This document shows positions 45,436-54,470 of a DNA stretch of 64,000 nt, in pieces; the first letter of the stretch is position 1, and every line of letters begins with the position of its first letter. The stretch comes from Aquimarina sediminis. Lineage in GTDB: Bacteria > Bacteroidota > Bacteroidia > Flavobacteriales > Flavobacteriaceae. The notes under the pieces were generated by a model. The model saw only the letters and a list, made by a program, of their open reading frames with translations, had not been told where the DNA came from and made no database searches. The stretch covers positions 248,001 through 312,000 of the forward strand of contig NZ_POYJ01000002.1 in the NCBI RefSeq assembly GCF_002895435.1. Direction: 5' to 3'. The translations under genes and the position numbers were made by a program.

Positions 45436-46147
45436 TTTTAAAAATTCCTATTAAAGATTTTCCGAATACTTTAAAAAATAATACATCAAATACGACAGAT
45501 AATCTAACTATATAATTATCCCAAAATTTTATATCTCCCAAACTAGGTAATTCTTTTTTTAAGAAGAGTTTATTGGCTAGTGATGCAAAAAAACCCATTG
45601 AATCTAAATAAAACAATTTTTCTAAACTTAGTTCGTCATTGACTTGCCGCAGTAATAATGATTTATTATATCGTCGATAATGTCCAATTCGTTTATCAAA
45701 ATCACTAAACAAAAAATTATAAGTAGGAACAAGAATAATAAGTTTCCCATTCGGTTTAAGACATTGCTTTGCTTTCTTTATTTCCATAACAGCATCTTCA
45801 ATGTGTTCTAAAACATCAATATAAACAATAGTATCGTACCTATGATCTTTTAAATCATCTATAGTTCCATTGATTACAGAAGTTTTATTTATTTTTAAGG
45901 AATCTATATTGGACTTAATTTCTGAAGCCAAATTTGCGTCTGGTTCTAATAAAGACCACGAGCTTATTTTCTGTTTTTCTTTTGCCAGAAACCTAGTGTT
46001 TATACCTATACCTGCCCCAACTTCTAAAACATCTCCCTCTATATATGGTCTTATTTTACTTGAAAAGTAAGATTTCCAATTTACAGCATTTTTAAACAAC
46101 TGTAATTCATCTCCAATATACTCAGAATGCTCACCTAATTTCTTCAT
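45425..46147 (-). CDS. Class I SAM-dependent methyltransferase
   Basis: About 240 aa from ATG 46147 (MKKLGEHSEYIGDE). I prefer this start to the upstream one at 46201 because it avoids a 71-bp overlap and gives the normal N-terminus. The SAM-binding motif I is VLEVGAGIGINTRFLA, motif II region TIVYIDVLEHIEDA, and a later LKPNGKLIILVP strand completes the fold. The C-terminus has a hydrophobic-basic tail. Likely methylates a sugar or lipid-linked intermediate, working with the GT2 protein whose gene it overlaps. Confidence 0.83.
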   Translation of the reverse strand: MKKLGEHSEYIGDELQLFKNAVNWKSYFSSKIRPYIEGDVLEVGAGIGINTRFLAKEKQKISSWSLLEPDANLASEIKSNIDSLKINKTSVINGTIDDLKDHRYDTIVYIDVLEHIEDAVMEIKKAKQCLKPNGKLIILVPTYNFLFSDFDKRIGHYRRYNKSLLLRQVNDELSLEKLFYLDSMGFFASLANKLFLKKELPSLGDIKFWDNYIVRLSVVFDVLFFKVFGKSLIGIFKNEK

Positions 46148-47051
46148 ATGATTTAATATTATAAAACATTGACTTTTTAATAGATAATAACAGTAACCCA
46201 ATAATAACCGTACTAATTATTAAAACACAAACAATAAGTATACTTGATCCAACAGAGCTAGCCCATCCTAAGATGGCATTATTTAAAATAAATTTAGAGT
46301 ATAATACATACCCTCCTAATGTTATGGCAAAAAAGAACATTACAAAAAAGAATCTAATTAAAAAGAATAGAATTTCTTCAGAATATTCAATAAGGGAAGA
46401 AAGCCCGTGAAAAATCAATCCTTTATGATTCATCTTTGATTTTCCATCAATTCTTCTTTGCCTATCAAAGCGAATTTTTATAATATCAAATTTCTGCTTT
46501 GACAAAAACGCGGCATAGTGCAAAAAACGCTGATTATGAATTGCAAAAAGAACCTTGGGGCTAATTAGAGAGTAGTTTCCAAAAGTTATACTCTTTCCAA
46601 TAATTAATCTAAATAATATTTTATACAAAAAGTAACCAGTTTTAAAGACAAATCCATCTTTTCGTTTTCCTCTACTTACAAAAACAATATCGAAATCCTT
46701 TAGTTTCAATAATTCTTTTATAGCATTAGGGTCATCCTCTCCATCGCTATCCATAATAATAGCTCCCTTCATATCTTCTTTATACTTATAAGCATAATTA
46801 AGCCCGATATTTATCGCTTCCTGATGTCCCATATTAAAATTAAGGCGAATTACTTTTAAACTAAACCTTGAAGAGCTGAATTGAAAGTTCTGGAGAATGT
46901 TCAAGCTAGAATCAACCGAAGCGTCATCCACTACTATTACTGTAAAAAATTTATTAGTGTCAGATAGCTTTGATTCTATTTCCTTAAGAAACGTTTCAAT
47001 TACTTCCTCTTCATTAAAACATGGGGATATAATGTAATATTTCTCATCCAT
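46131..47051 (-). CDS. Glycosyltransferase family 2, DPM1/ArnC-like with C-terminal membrane spans
   Basis: 306 aa. The GT-A domain (1 to about 215) has SPCFNEEEVIETFL, VVDDASVDSS and the metal-binding DSDGEDDP motif; two membrane spans follow (about 222-250 and 265-290). This layout is that of polyprenyl-phosphate hexosyltransferases, which make a lipid-phosphate sugar donor for GT-C enzymes, so it may supply the large membrane protein at 43.7-45.4 kb. The methyltransferase gene overlaps its end. Confidence 0.87.
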   Translation of the reverse strand: MDEKYYIISPCFNEEEVIETFLKEIESKLSDTNKFFTVIVVDDASVDSSLNILQNFQFSSSRFSLKVIRLNFNMGHQEAINIGLNYAYKYKEDMKGAIIMDSDGEDDPNAIKELLKLKDFDIVFVSRGKRKDGFVFKTGYFLYKILFRLIIGKSITFGNYSLISPKVLFAIHNQRFLHYAAFLSKQKFDIIKIRFDRQRRIDGKSKMNHKGLIFHGLSSLIEYSEEILFFLIRFFFVMFFFAITLGGYVLYSKFILNNAILGWASSVGSSILIVCVLIISTVIIGLLLLSIKKSMFYNIKSYEEIR

Positions 47052-47065
47052 TTTTACTTAAGGTT

Positions 47066-48121
47066 TTATAATGATAGCTTTTCCCATGATACTGGAGTTC
47101 CTTTTTCAAAGGAGTCGCTAAATTTTTTACCTAATATCTCATTATAATATTTAGGATGTATTCCATTACCTGGTCGAATTGATTTAACATTATCCTCCGT
47201 TAATACTTCTCCTTTTTCAACATCCTTAACAATAAAGAGAGAACGAGAAGCTAATTTAGATAAATTTGATGCTTTCCCTCCAATATTATAGGAAACCTTC
47301 CCTATTGCCTTTTCAGCATTTCGAACAGAAGTTACCATTTCTGTAAATTCACTAACATCCAATGAAAACGCAGCATCCGCGCCTCCAATAGACTTATCCA
47401 TAATAAAGTGTTTTTCTATCACTTTGGCTCCTAGAGCAACAGAAACTGTCGGTACTACAGTGCCAAGTGTATGATCAGATAGTCCAGGTATAACATCAAA
47501 AGTCTCTGCCAGATTATTTAATGTTTTTAAATTGGCATCTTCGATAGGTGCTGGATAAGAGGTTGTACACTTTAGCAAAACAATATTATCATTCCCAACA
47601 TTCCTACAGGTATTAACCGCAAGTTCAATATCTGAAATAGTAGCGATACCTGTACTAATAATAATTGGTTTTCCTGTTCTTGCACATTTTTCGATTAAAG
47701 GTATATCCAAAATTTCTGGAGATGCAATTTTATAGGCAGGTGCATCCAAATTCTCTAAAAAATCTACAGCTGTCACGTCAAAAGGAGAGGAAAAACAAAC
47801 CAACCCTTCTTCCTTTGCCACCTCAAAAAGTTTTTTATGCCATTCTCGAGGTAAAAAAGTTTCTTGATATAAATCATAAAGATATCTTCCATCCCACATG
47901 GTACCGTGATCTATAAAAAATTCTGGTCTTTTGGAATCTATGGTTATTGTATCAGGAGTAAACGTTTGTAACTTTATTGCATCTGCTCCTGTTTTTTTTG
48001 CTTCTCTTATGCTCTGAATTGCAATATCAATCTTTCCTCCGTGGTTTGCAGAAAGTTCTGCTATAATAAAACAAGGGGCATCTCCGCCAATCTTTTTATT
48101 TCCAATATAAAATTCTTTCAT
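47066..48121 (-). CDS. pseI: Pseudaminic acid synthase
   Basis: Condenses the 6-deoxy-altrose derivative with phosphoenolpyruvate to give the nine-carbon nonulosonate. The 351-aa NeuB-family protein opens CFIIAELSANHGGKIDIAI; the segment FIDHGTMWDGRYLYDLYQET is closer to PseI than to NeuB or LegI. The TIM barrel contains KCTTSYPAP and GLSDHTLG, and a C-terminal SAF (antifreeze-like) domain starts about residue 290. Metal and PEP-binding residues look intact. Neighbours pseB, pseC and pseG support the assignment. Confidence 0.93.
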   Translation of the reverse strand: MKEFYIGNKKIGGDAPCFIIAELSANHGGKIDIAIQSIREAKKTGADAIKLQTFTPDTITIDSKRPEFFIDHGTMWDGRYLYDLYQETFLPREWHKKLFEVAKEEGLVCFSSPFDVTAVDFLENLDAPAYKIASPEILDIPLIEKCARTGKPIIISTGIATISDIELAVNTCRNVGNDNIVLLKCTTSYPAPIEDANLKTLNNLAETFDVIPGLSDHTLGTVVPTVSVALGAKVIEKHFIMDKSIGGADAAFSLDVSEFTEMVTSVRNAEKAIGKVSYNIGGKASNLSKLASRSLFIVKDVEKGEVLTEDNVKSIRPGNGIHPKYYNEILGKKFSDSFEKGTPVSWEKLSL

Positions 48122-48130
48122 AATTATCGA

Positions 48131-49072
48131 TTAAGAGATGTATTCATTAAATCCTTTATAAAACTGTTTCCCTTCTGCTACTTCTTCATAAGGTGATATA
48201 CCTTGCCCCATTTTGTCTTCAATAGACCACAATAAATCTTTAAATCCAAACATGTGTCTAAATAAAACGGTACTAGAAAATCTAGGATTGATTTCAAAAA
48301 CTACAGGTCCTTTAGAGGTTAATCTTAATTGAACATTGATACTCCCTACAAGATGTAATTTTTCTGCAATTTTTTTCAGAAGTTCTGATATTTCAATGTT
48401 AGAAACCACTTCTCCATAACCACTATATCCTCCTGTTAGTTCACGTTTAAGAATAATACTTCTTATTTCTCCTTTTTTGCTTCTAAATAAACCACATGTA
48501 TATTCTCCTTGCTCAGAAGACAAATACTCTTGAACAATATAATCTTTATGTTTATTTTTTAAGTAGTTAAACTCAAAACTATCTTTTACTATATTCACCT
48601 TTGATGATCCAGAACCTGTTCTTGATTTAACAATCACAGGAAAGTTCTCTTGACCTGGATAACTTTCTATTAACTGGGTATCTGGAAAAGGAAGATTATT
48701 TTCTTTCAGAAAATTTGCAGTTTTAAGTTTATCAAAACCTATCTCTAAAGAAGATTCGTTAGCACAAACCATTCTGGCTGATCCAATTTTGTCTAATATC
48801 TTCGATTTTGAAAAAAAACGTAGTTCTGGCTCAGAAATAGGTATTATCAAATCAATATTGTTATCCTCAACAACTTGTTCAATCTTTGTTAAGTAATCTT
48901 TATGTGTGTATGGTAATCCTAAAAAAAAGTTTTTATAAATAAATTGACCTGCATTTTTATCAGAGATATCACACCCCATCAAATAATCTATATTTTCATT
49001 TTCGTTTAGTATTTTCCCAATACTTTGCCCTATATCACCTCCACAACCAGTAACTAATACATTCAATTTCAT
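48131..49072 (-). CDS. ATP-grasp enzyme of the nonulosonate cluster
   Basis: 313 aa, CarB-like. An N-terminal Rossmann pre-ATP domain (LVTGCGGDIGQSIGKIL, 6-22) precedes an ATP-grasp fold with VIVKSRTGSGSSKVNIV and the metal-binding FEINPRFSST near residue 265-275. ATP-grasp enzymes form a peptide-like bond from an acyl phosphate, so it may attach an amino acid or other acid to an amino sugar of the nonulosonate, or to a linked group. It overlaps the phosphoesterase gene by 4 bp. No precise substrate can be assigned. Confidence 0.82.
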   Translation of the reverse strand: MKLNVLVTGCGGDIGQSIGKILNENENIDYLMGCDISDKNAGQFIYKNFFLGLPYTHKDYLTKIEQVVEDNNIDLIIPISEPELRFFSKSKILDKIGSARMVCANESSLEIGFDKLKTANFLKENNLPFPDTQLIESYPGQENFPVIVKSRTGSGSSKVNIVKDSFEFNYLKNKHKDYIVQEYLSSEQGEYTCGLFRSKKGEIRSIILKRELTGGYSGYGEVVSNIEISELLKKIAEKLHLVGSINVQLRLTSKGPVVFEINPRFSSTVLFRHMFGFKDLLWSIEDKMGQGISPYEEVAEGKQFYKGFNEYIS

Positions 49073-49779
49073 AATGTGCTATTATTTCTTCTTAGAATTT
49101 TATATAAATAATCTCTTTCTTTGTTCTCTTTTAACCTTTCTTCTAACTTGGTTACATCATAAGGTGTGCTGAAAGGCGTGTATACTTTATTTTCTGTATT
49201 GATTATTCCCCAATTTGCAATTCCGCCAGTAGTTCTTGCCTGACCTATTGAACCAACATTTATAAGTAGTGCATTTTTGCCTTTATACATCATTGGGTAA
49301 TGCGTATGTCCCATAAACACAAAATCATAGTCCTTAGAATCGCAATTTTCTAAAATATTCTTTTCTACATCTGGATAGATATACTGATCCTTATCCAAAG
49401 GTGAACCATGACATAATAAAAAACGAATATTATCGACAACTACTTCTTTTTCAGTTGGAAGTTTCGATATTTCATAAATTAAATCCCTACTAAACTCCTT
49501 TTCATAACTCAAATAACTACTTCCGTACTTTGCTATTATGTTTTCTCTATATTTCTCATTCTCTTTTAGAAAATTTAAAAATACTCTTTCATGATTTCCT
49601 GAGATCATATGATGATCCCATTTCTTTATCTCATCAAAAACTTCAATTGCTCCATCGTAATATCCCAAATGATCTCCTAAAGAAAAAACTTTGTCAACTT
49701 TTTGTTTTTTCATCTGTTCCACTACAGCTTTCAAAGCGTCAATATTACCGTGAATATCAGATAGAATAGCTATTTTCAT
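49069..49779 (-). CDS. Calcineurin-like metallophosphoesterase
   Basis: 236 aa, YfcE/MJ0936-like. All dinuclear-metal motifs are present: SDIHGN (7-12), GDHLGYYDGA (35-44), GNHE (61-64), CHGSP and GHTHYPM. Short single-domain enzymes of this type hydrolyse phosphodiesters or monophosphates. Within the cluster it could remove a phosphate from a sugar intermediate; PseI-type synthases release free phosphate themselves, so its place in the pathway is unclear. It overlaps the ATP-grasp gene and follows the SDR gene by 11 bp. Confidence 0.87.
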   Translation of the reverse strand: MKIAILSDIHGNIDALKAVVEQMKKQKVDKVFSLGDHLGYYDGAIEVFDEIKKWDHHMISGNHERVFLNFLKENEKYRENIIAKYGSSYLSYEKEFSRDLIYEISKLPTEKEVVVDNIRFLLCHGSPLDKDQYIYPDVEKNILENCDSKDYDFVFMGHTHYPMMYKGKNALLINVGSIGQARTTGGIANWGIINTENKVYTPFSTPYDVTKLEERLKENKERDYLYKILRRNNSTL

Positions 49780-49790
49780 AATATTTAACG

Positions 49791-50483
49791 CTAAACCAGA
49801 TTAGCCTGTTTAATAATTTTTAAGGCTGCTGCTTCAGGAGTTTGTAATTCATTTTTGTTTTTTAATTCAATAAAATCATTAACTCTAGGAAAAACACTAT
49901 CATCTACTGTTCTAATTATTCCCTGCATTCCTGAGTCAACCACACCAGGATCAATACTTACAACATTAATTTTGATATTTTCTTCTTCTTGCGCCTTTAG
50001 TGTTCTAAAGAACATCTCATTAGCAGCTTTGGAAGCACAATACAAACTCCACCCTACAATAGGCGAGTTAGCGGCCCCACTAGAAATGTTTATAATAGAT
50101 ATCTTTTTACCTGAAGCTTCTCTGAAAAGATAATTGGTTATAACAATGGGAACAAATGTATTTAGATGTAACAATTGCTTTATTTCATTATTCTTAAAGG
50201 CTCCTATTTTGTTAATAGGGCTAATAGTTGCTGCGTTATTTATATAAAATACTTCTTCTGCTTTATCAAGAAATTCTAAAATTTTCAAATCTTGTTCGGG
50301 ATTATTCAGATCAAGCAAATCCATTTTTACATAGATAAATTTACCCTCTTTAAGCAATTCTTGTTGTTTTTGTGTTATTCCTCTAGAAATCCCAATTATT
50401 CTATAATTACCATTAGTAATAAGATGATTGAACAGGGCTTCTCCAAGCCCTTTATTTATTCCTGTGATAAGTACCAGTTTCAT
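49791..50483 (-). CDS. Short-chain dehydrogenase/reductase
   Basis: 230 aa, classical SDR. The cofactor motif is TGINKGLG (7-14), an NNAAT-type loop follows in YINNAATIS, and the catalytic Ser...Tyr-x-x-x-Lys is in NISSGAANSP and YCASK. It probably oxidises or reduces a sugar or sugar derivative in the nonulosonate branch, perhaps together with the aldo/keto reductase. Substrate unknown. Confidence 0.87.
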   Translation of the reverse strand: MKLVLITGINKGLGEALFNHLITNGNYRIIGISRGITQKQQELLKEGKFIYVKMDLLDLNNPEQDLKILEFLDKAEEVFYINNAATISPINKIGAFKNNEIKQLLHLNTFVPIVITNYLFREASGKKISIINISSGAANSPIVGWSLYCASKAANEMFFRTLKAQEEENIKINVVSIDPGVVDSGMQGIIRTVDDSVFPRVNDFIELKNKNELQTPEAAALKIIKQANLV

Positions 50484-50530
50484 ATTTCAGATTTTCAGAA
50501 ACACATATTTTTTTTAAAAACAAACTTCGT

Positions 50531-51544
50531 TTATATAGTCATTAATAATTCTAGAAATCTTTTTTTTTGATTTCCATCTATACATTTAGCTTGATTGTCT
50601 GTATATGACTTTAACAAAGATACATCAGTAAATTTTACAATTATATCTTTTAAGTTATTAAAATTGAAATTACAGAAGTCATCTATTCCATAAAAACATT
50701 TATTCTTATTAAACCAATGATATACTGCTTTTTGATTATCGACAAAATAACCTGAAATAATTGGCATTTTCACACATATAAGTTCGTATAAAATTGTGCT
50801 TGTTGGGGCAATAGCCAAATTACATATTTTCATTACATCTATTAATTCAAACTCTGACAGGTTTCTGTATATTTTTATTTTAGTTGGATAGTTTTGTTGT
50901 AATCGATTAATTTGGTCATCATCATATGCTGCCCCTAAAACAATATGTATTTTCTTAATTTGGTCAATTTCGAGCAGTACTTTGGTCGCTTGTAGAGAAA
51001 AATTGAACTTATCTGCCCCTCCAAAACAAACAAAGGCTTCATCTATATGCGTTATCAATTTTTTTCCTTTAGCTATTTCTATAAAAGATGGTCTTAGTAA
51101 TGCATACTCAGTTCCTAATGCAAACTTTGTATACTCTTCATGATTATAATCTGAAGTTGTATAGGAAGAAGAATGGTTAACTACAACATCTGCGTACATA
51201 TGCTCTTCTGCCAAATCATCTATATAGATTAAAGAAAAGCCAAATTCTTTTATTTTTTTTTGATAAGACGCTCTAAAATGATAGCCATCTGCAATAATAA
51301 TATATTCATTGGGACTAAAGTTATCAGCAAGCCAAACGGGTTCCTTCAAAAAATCAACTTCGTCATCGTTAATAAGAGTTAAAGGGTACTCTTGGGGAAT
51401 TACTTCTGCATTCGATGAAGAACGTGTTATATACACATACTCATAACTTTCTTTAAATATCTCTACAAGGGCGAATAAACGATATAGATGACCTAAACCT
51501 GTTATTGTATTACCGTCTGCTCTAAAAATAATCTTCTTTTTCAA
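50531..51544 (-). CDS. pseG: PseG-type UDP-sugar hydrolase
   Basis: Releases UDP from the UDP-linked diacetamido-trideoxy-altrose in pseudaminic acid synthesis. 337 aa, GT-B fold; the N-terminal segment IIFRADGNTITGLGHLYRL holds the Gly-x-Gly-His motif with the catalytic His19, and the middle has FVCFGGADKFNFSL as in PseG. The start is TTG at 51544, two bases after the aminotransferase stop; no ATG is available upstream. Similar to SpsG proteins. Confidence 0.87.
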   Translation of the reverse strand: MKKKIIFRADGNTITGLGHLYRLFALVEIFKESYEYVYITRSSSNAEVIPQEYPLTLINDDEVDFLKEPVWLADNFSPNEYIIIADGYHFRASYQKKIKEFGFSLIYIDDLAEEHMYADVVVNHSSSYTTSDYNHEEYTKFALGTEYALLRPSFIEIAKGKKLITHIDEAFVCFGGADKFNFSLQATKVLLEIDQIKKIHIVLGAAYDDDQINRLQQNYPTKIKIYRNLSEFELIDVMKICNLAIAPTSTILYELICVKMPIISGYFVDNQKAVYHWFNKNKCFYGIDDFCNFNFNNLKDIIVKFTDVSLLKSYTDNQAKCIDGNQKKRFLELLMTI

Positions 51545-51546
51545 AA

Positions 51547-52836
51547 CTATCTTACTTTAAATAGAGGAACTAACGGTTTTGATTTTAAAATCGTCTGAAT
51601 ATTTTTATCTTGTTTGACTTCTATTAATGCATCAAAAAATACGGTATACGCATCCATTAATTTATCTATATCTTCTTTGGTATGAGCATAACTTAAATTG
51701 TGAGTTCCTAAGGCAAAAATTCCCTGCTCAAACATAATTTGCATAAACAGTGTTTTTAATTCTTCCGTGTTGGCCCAATCTGTTGATTTCATTACTAAAA
51801 AAGACCAACAAGGATATCCTTCTACACTAACAACATTTCCTAAGTCATACTTTGCTATTAACCCATTTAGATTATCCATCAAATACTCTCCTATCTTAAA
51901 TATAGATTGTATTACAGGCTCTGACTGAAGAGTTGATAATGTAGCATATGCCGCTGCTAATGACAATGTTTCTCCTCCAAAAGTAAAAGAGAAAAAAACA
52001 TCTTCCATTAAAGCCATAATTTCTTTTTTACCAGCCACTGCAGAAACTGGATAACCATTGGCCAAACCTTTTCCAAAAGTGGCTAAATCTGGAGTTACCC
52101 CAAAGAATTCTTGCGCTCCTCCATTAGCATACCTAAATCCGGTTACTGTTTCATCAAATATTAAAACAGCTCCTTCTTTGTGTGTCAATTCTTTAACTTT
52201 TTGAAGAAAGTTATCTTTGGGCGAAGCAATGTTTACAGGCTCCATGATTACTGCAGCTATATTTCCTTTTAGTTCTTCGATTTTTTCTTCAAGAGAATTA
52301 ATATCGTTATACGCGAACTTATGCGTCAACTCTTGTGTGGCTTTGGGAACTCCTTCATTACGCGTTGTAGATCCAATATACCAGTCTTGCCAACCATGAT
52401 ACCCACAAACCAGAACATAATCTTTTTTTGTATAAGCTCTAGCAATTCGAATAGCTCCTGAAGTTGCATCAGAACCATTTTTTCCAAATCTCACTTGTTC
52501 TGCACAAGGTACCATTTCACAAATTTTTTCTGCAACCATAAATTCTAACTCATTAGCCAGAGAAAAAATAGTTCCTTTTTTTAATTGTTCTTGGACAGCG
52601 TTTGTGACTTTTTCATCATTATATCCAAGAGTAATGGCCGCCAAAGAATTAACAAAGTCGATATACTTATTGCCATCTACATCCCACATATAGGCTCCTT
52701 GCCCTTTTGAAGCAAAAAAGGGAGAGATTCCGATAGGGAGTTGTGTTTTGCTTTTACTAAATGTTTGCGAACCCAGAGGTACTGTTAATTCTGCTCTTTT
52801 AAGAAATTCCTCTGATTTTTTATATCTATTGCTCAT
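51547..52836 (-). CDS. Class III (GSA-like) aminotransferase
   Basis: 429 aa, PLP-dependent, similar to glutamate-1-semialdehyde 2,1-aminomutase. The PLP-binding Lys256 is in TFGKGLANGYP, the phosphate-contact Asp228 in LIFDETVTGFR, and the active-site segment KNGSDATSGAIRIAR is at 119-133. It is not the heme-pathway enzyme by context: it overlaps the cytidylyltransferase gene by 11 bp inside the nonulosonate operon. It may place an amino group on a side-chain or an intermediate. This gene is an addition to the minimal pse pathway. Confidence 0.87.
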   Translation of the reverse strand: MSNRYKKSEEFLKRAELTVPLGSQTFSKSKTQLPIGISPFFASKGQGAYMWDVDGNKYIDFVNSLAAITLGYNDEKVTNAVQEQLKKGTIFSLANELEFMVAEKICEMVPCAEQVRFGKNGSDATSGAIRIARAYTKKDYVLVCGYHGWQDWYIGSTTRNEGVPKATQELTHKFAYNDINSLEEKIEELKGNIAAVIMEPVNIASPKDNFLQKVKELTHKEGAVLIFDETVTGFRYANGGAQEFFGVTPDLATFGKGLANGYPVSAVAGKKEIMALMEDVFFSFTFGGETLSLAAAYATLSTLQSEPVIQSIFKIGEYLMDNLNGLIAKYDLGNVVSVEGYPCWSFLVMKSTDWANTEELKTLFMQIMFEQGIFALGTHNLSYAHTKEDIDKLMDAYTVFFDALIEVKQDKNIQTILKSKPLVPLFKVR

Positions 52837-53593
52837 TCTTATCTTCTTTTAACGATTTTATATACCCTTCATTTCGGATAATATTTTTATTTAAAACATT
52901 AACCTCTTTATTATTCATATAATAATCAGCATATGTTTTCCAATCCATATCCAAACCTAGAGCGCTAACCATTTTCTCAATTACCTCAAAATCCTTCTGT
53001 TCATCAACTGTAAGTCTAACATCATTATAATTTTCATCAATAAAATGATTATCGGATGTAAATAATTTTCCTTTTTTATAAGATGAGTTATTTCTAATAT
53101 ATGGAGTCACATGTTCTCTATCAGATTTTAAAGTTGTTTCATTCCAAGCTTTTTCCAGAGCATTAAACGTAAAAACTTCTATATCTTGACCATCAGGATA
53201 TAATTCTTTCAAAACATTAGTATAATAGTCCAATTTTCTGTCTTTAGCTTCTCTAATAACCTCGTCTATCAAGACTGGATCAATTAATGGACAATCTGAT
53301 GTCAATCGAACTATATAATCTGGTTTAACCTTTTTTACGGCTTGATAAAAACGATCTAACACATCATCTTCGCTTCCTCTAGAACACTTTACCTGTAATT
53401 GATTTGCTAGTTCTTCTATTTGATCATCCTCTTTGTTGGTTGTAGTAGCAATAAAAATGTCATCAACTAATTTGGCTTGCCTTATTCTATCAATATGGAT
53501 TTGAAGCAATGTTTTCCCTTCTATTTCTTTTAAAACTTTATTTGGTAATCTTGTAGAACCTGACCTTGCTTGTGTAATTACAACTACTTTCAT
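52826..53593 (-). CDS. pseF: CMP-nonulosonate synthetase-like cytidylyltransferase (PseF/SpsF)
   Basis: Activates the nonulosonate with CTP. 255 aa, SpsF/NeuA-like: the N-terminus VVVITQARSGSTRLPNKVLK carries the nucleotide-binding RSGSTRLPNK (10-19), with RLTSDCPLIDP giving the metal-binding Asp. The order next to pseG and pseI homologues points to CMP-pseudaminate as product. The SpsF branch is less well characterised than PseF of Campylobacter, so the symbol is a best guess. Confidence 0.78.
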   Translation of the reverse strand: MKVVVITQARSGSTRLPNKVLKEIEGKTLLQIHIDRIRQAKLVDDIFIATTTNKEDDQIEELANQLQVKCSRGSEDDVLDRFYQAVKKVKPDYIVRLTSDCPLIDPVLIDEVIREAKDRKLDYYTNVLKELYPDGQDIEVFTFNALEKAWNETTLKSDREHVTPYIRNNSSYKKGKLFTSDNHFIDENYNDVRLTVDEQKDFEVIEKMVSALGLDMDWKTYADYYMNNKEVNVLNKNIIRNEGYIKSLKEDKNEQ

Positions 53594-53594
53594 C

Positions 53595-54470
53595 TTAATT
53601 CCAATTTGAAGGGTTTAATAATTCATCTTCCACAACATGAATAGCATCAATTACATCGTGTGGAAAACTAATTTTTTCTTTACATATTTTGATATTATTT
53701 AGTAGCTGTTCTACACTTTCAACTCCTATTAAAACGTAATTTATATATTCTTTTTGAAGTACATATTGCAATGCTAGGGCTTCTGTACTTAAGACTTCCT
53801 TTTCTTGTATGTTTTTTAATGTTTTTAAATATGGTAGTAAAGGATTTAATTTCTTGGGCACTTCGGTACTCTTCTTAAAAAACAAACCTTGTAGAAAAAC
53901 AGACCGAGTATGGACTTCAATTCCTTTGTCTTTTGCTTTTTCTAATAGTTCTTTTCTTTTAGACTCGTTGTCAAATAAATTAAAAGGTATTTGAATAAAA
54001 TCAAAATCGCTATAATTAGAAATTATATCTTCAATTTCTCCGTTTGTATATAGAGAAATTCCTGCTTTCTCGATTATTCCTTTAGTTTTAGCTAATAAAA
54101 TCTCATCATAAAAGCTCGTGTTATTTTTAAAGCTTTGGTAATTGTGAAACATGTATCCGTAAAGATCACTAACTCCTAAAACTTCACAGTTTTCAAGAAT
54201 ATGATCTAAGAGATCATTAGTTTGTAATGTGTGTTGCCCGTTCAATTTTGTAATGATCTTAAATTTTTTGTCAGGATTTTCTTTTTGAAACTTACCTATG
54301 ACCTCTTGAGAATTACCATATGCTTCTGCTGTGTCTAATATTCTGATTCCACTAGTAAAAGCAGTTTCCAAAATATTGAACGCGCTCTCTAAAGAAGGTT
54401 TACCTGATTGGTTATTGATACCATAATCCAATCCTAATTGAACAGTTCCTAAAATAAGTTTATTTATCAT
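53595..54470 (-). CDS. Aldo/keto reductase
   Basis: 291-aa NAD(P)H oxidoreductase. It has the family signature at the start (ILGTVQLGLDYGINN), the catalytic Asp46 and Tyr51 in ILDTAEAYGNS, a Lys in ITKLNG and a His in YMFHNYQS. It overlaps the GNAT gene by 11 bp and abuts the cytidylyltransferase gene. It is an extra reductase relative to the minimal pseudaminic pathway and may act on a keto intermediate. Substrate unknown. Confidence 0.88.
   Translation of the reverse strand: MINKLILGTVQLGLDYGINNQSGKPSLESAFNILETAFTSGIRILDTAEAYGNSQEVIGKFQKENPDKKFKIITKLNGQHTLQTNDLLDHILENCEVLGVSDLYGYMFHNYQSFKNNTSFYDEILLAKTKGIIEKAGISLYTNGEIEDIISNYSDFDFIQIPFNLFDNESKRKELLEKAKDKGIEVHTRSVFLQGLFFKKSTEVPKKLNPLLPYLKTLKNIQEKEVLSTEALALQYVLQKEYINYVLIGVESVEQLLNNIKICKEKISFPHDVIDAIHVVEDELLNPSNWN

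Noticed and set aside
51547-52836. hemL (glutamate-1-semialdehyde aminomutase) of heme synthesis
   Set aside because: Although the family matches, the gene overlaps a cytidylyltransferase gene within a nonulosonate operon, so a sugar-related role is more likely.
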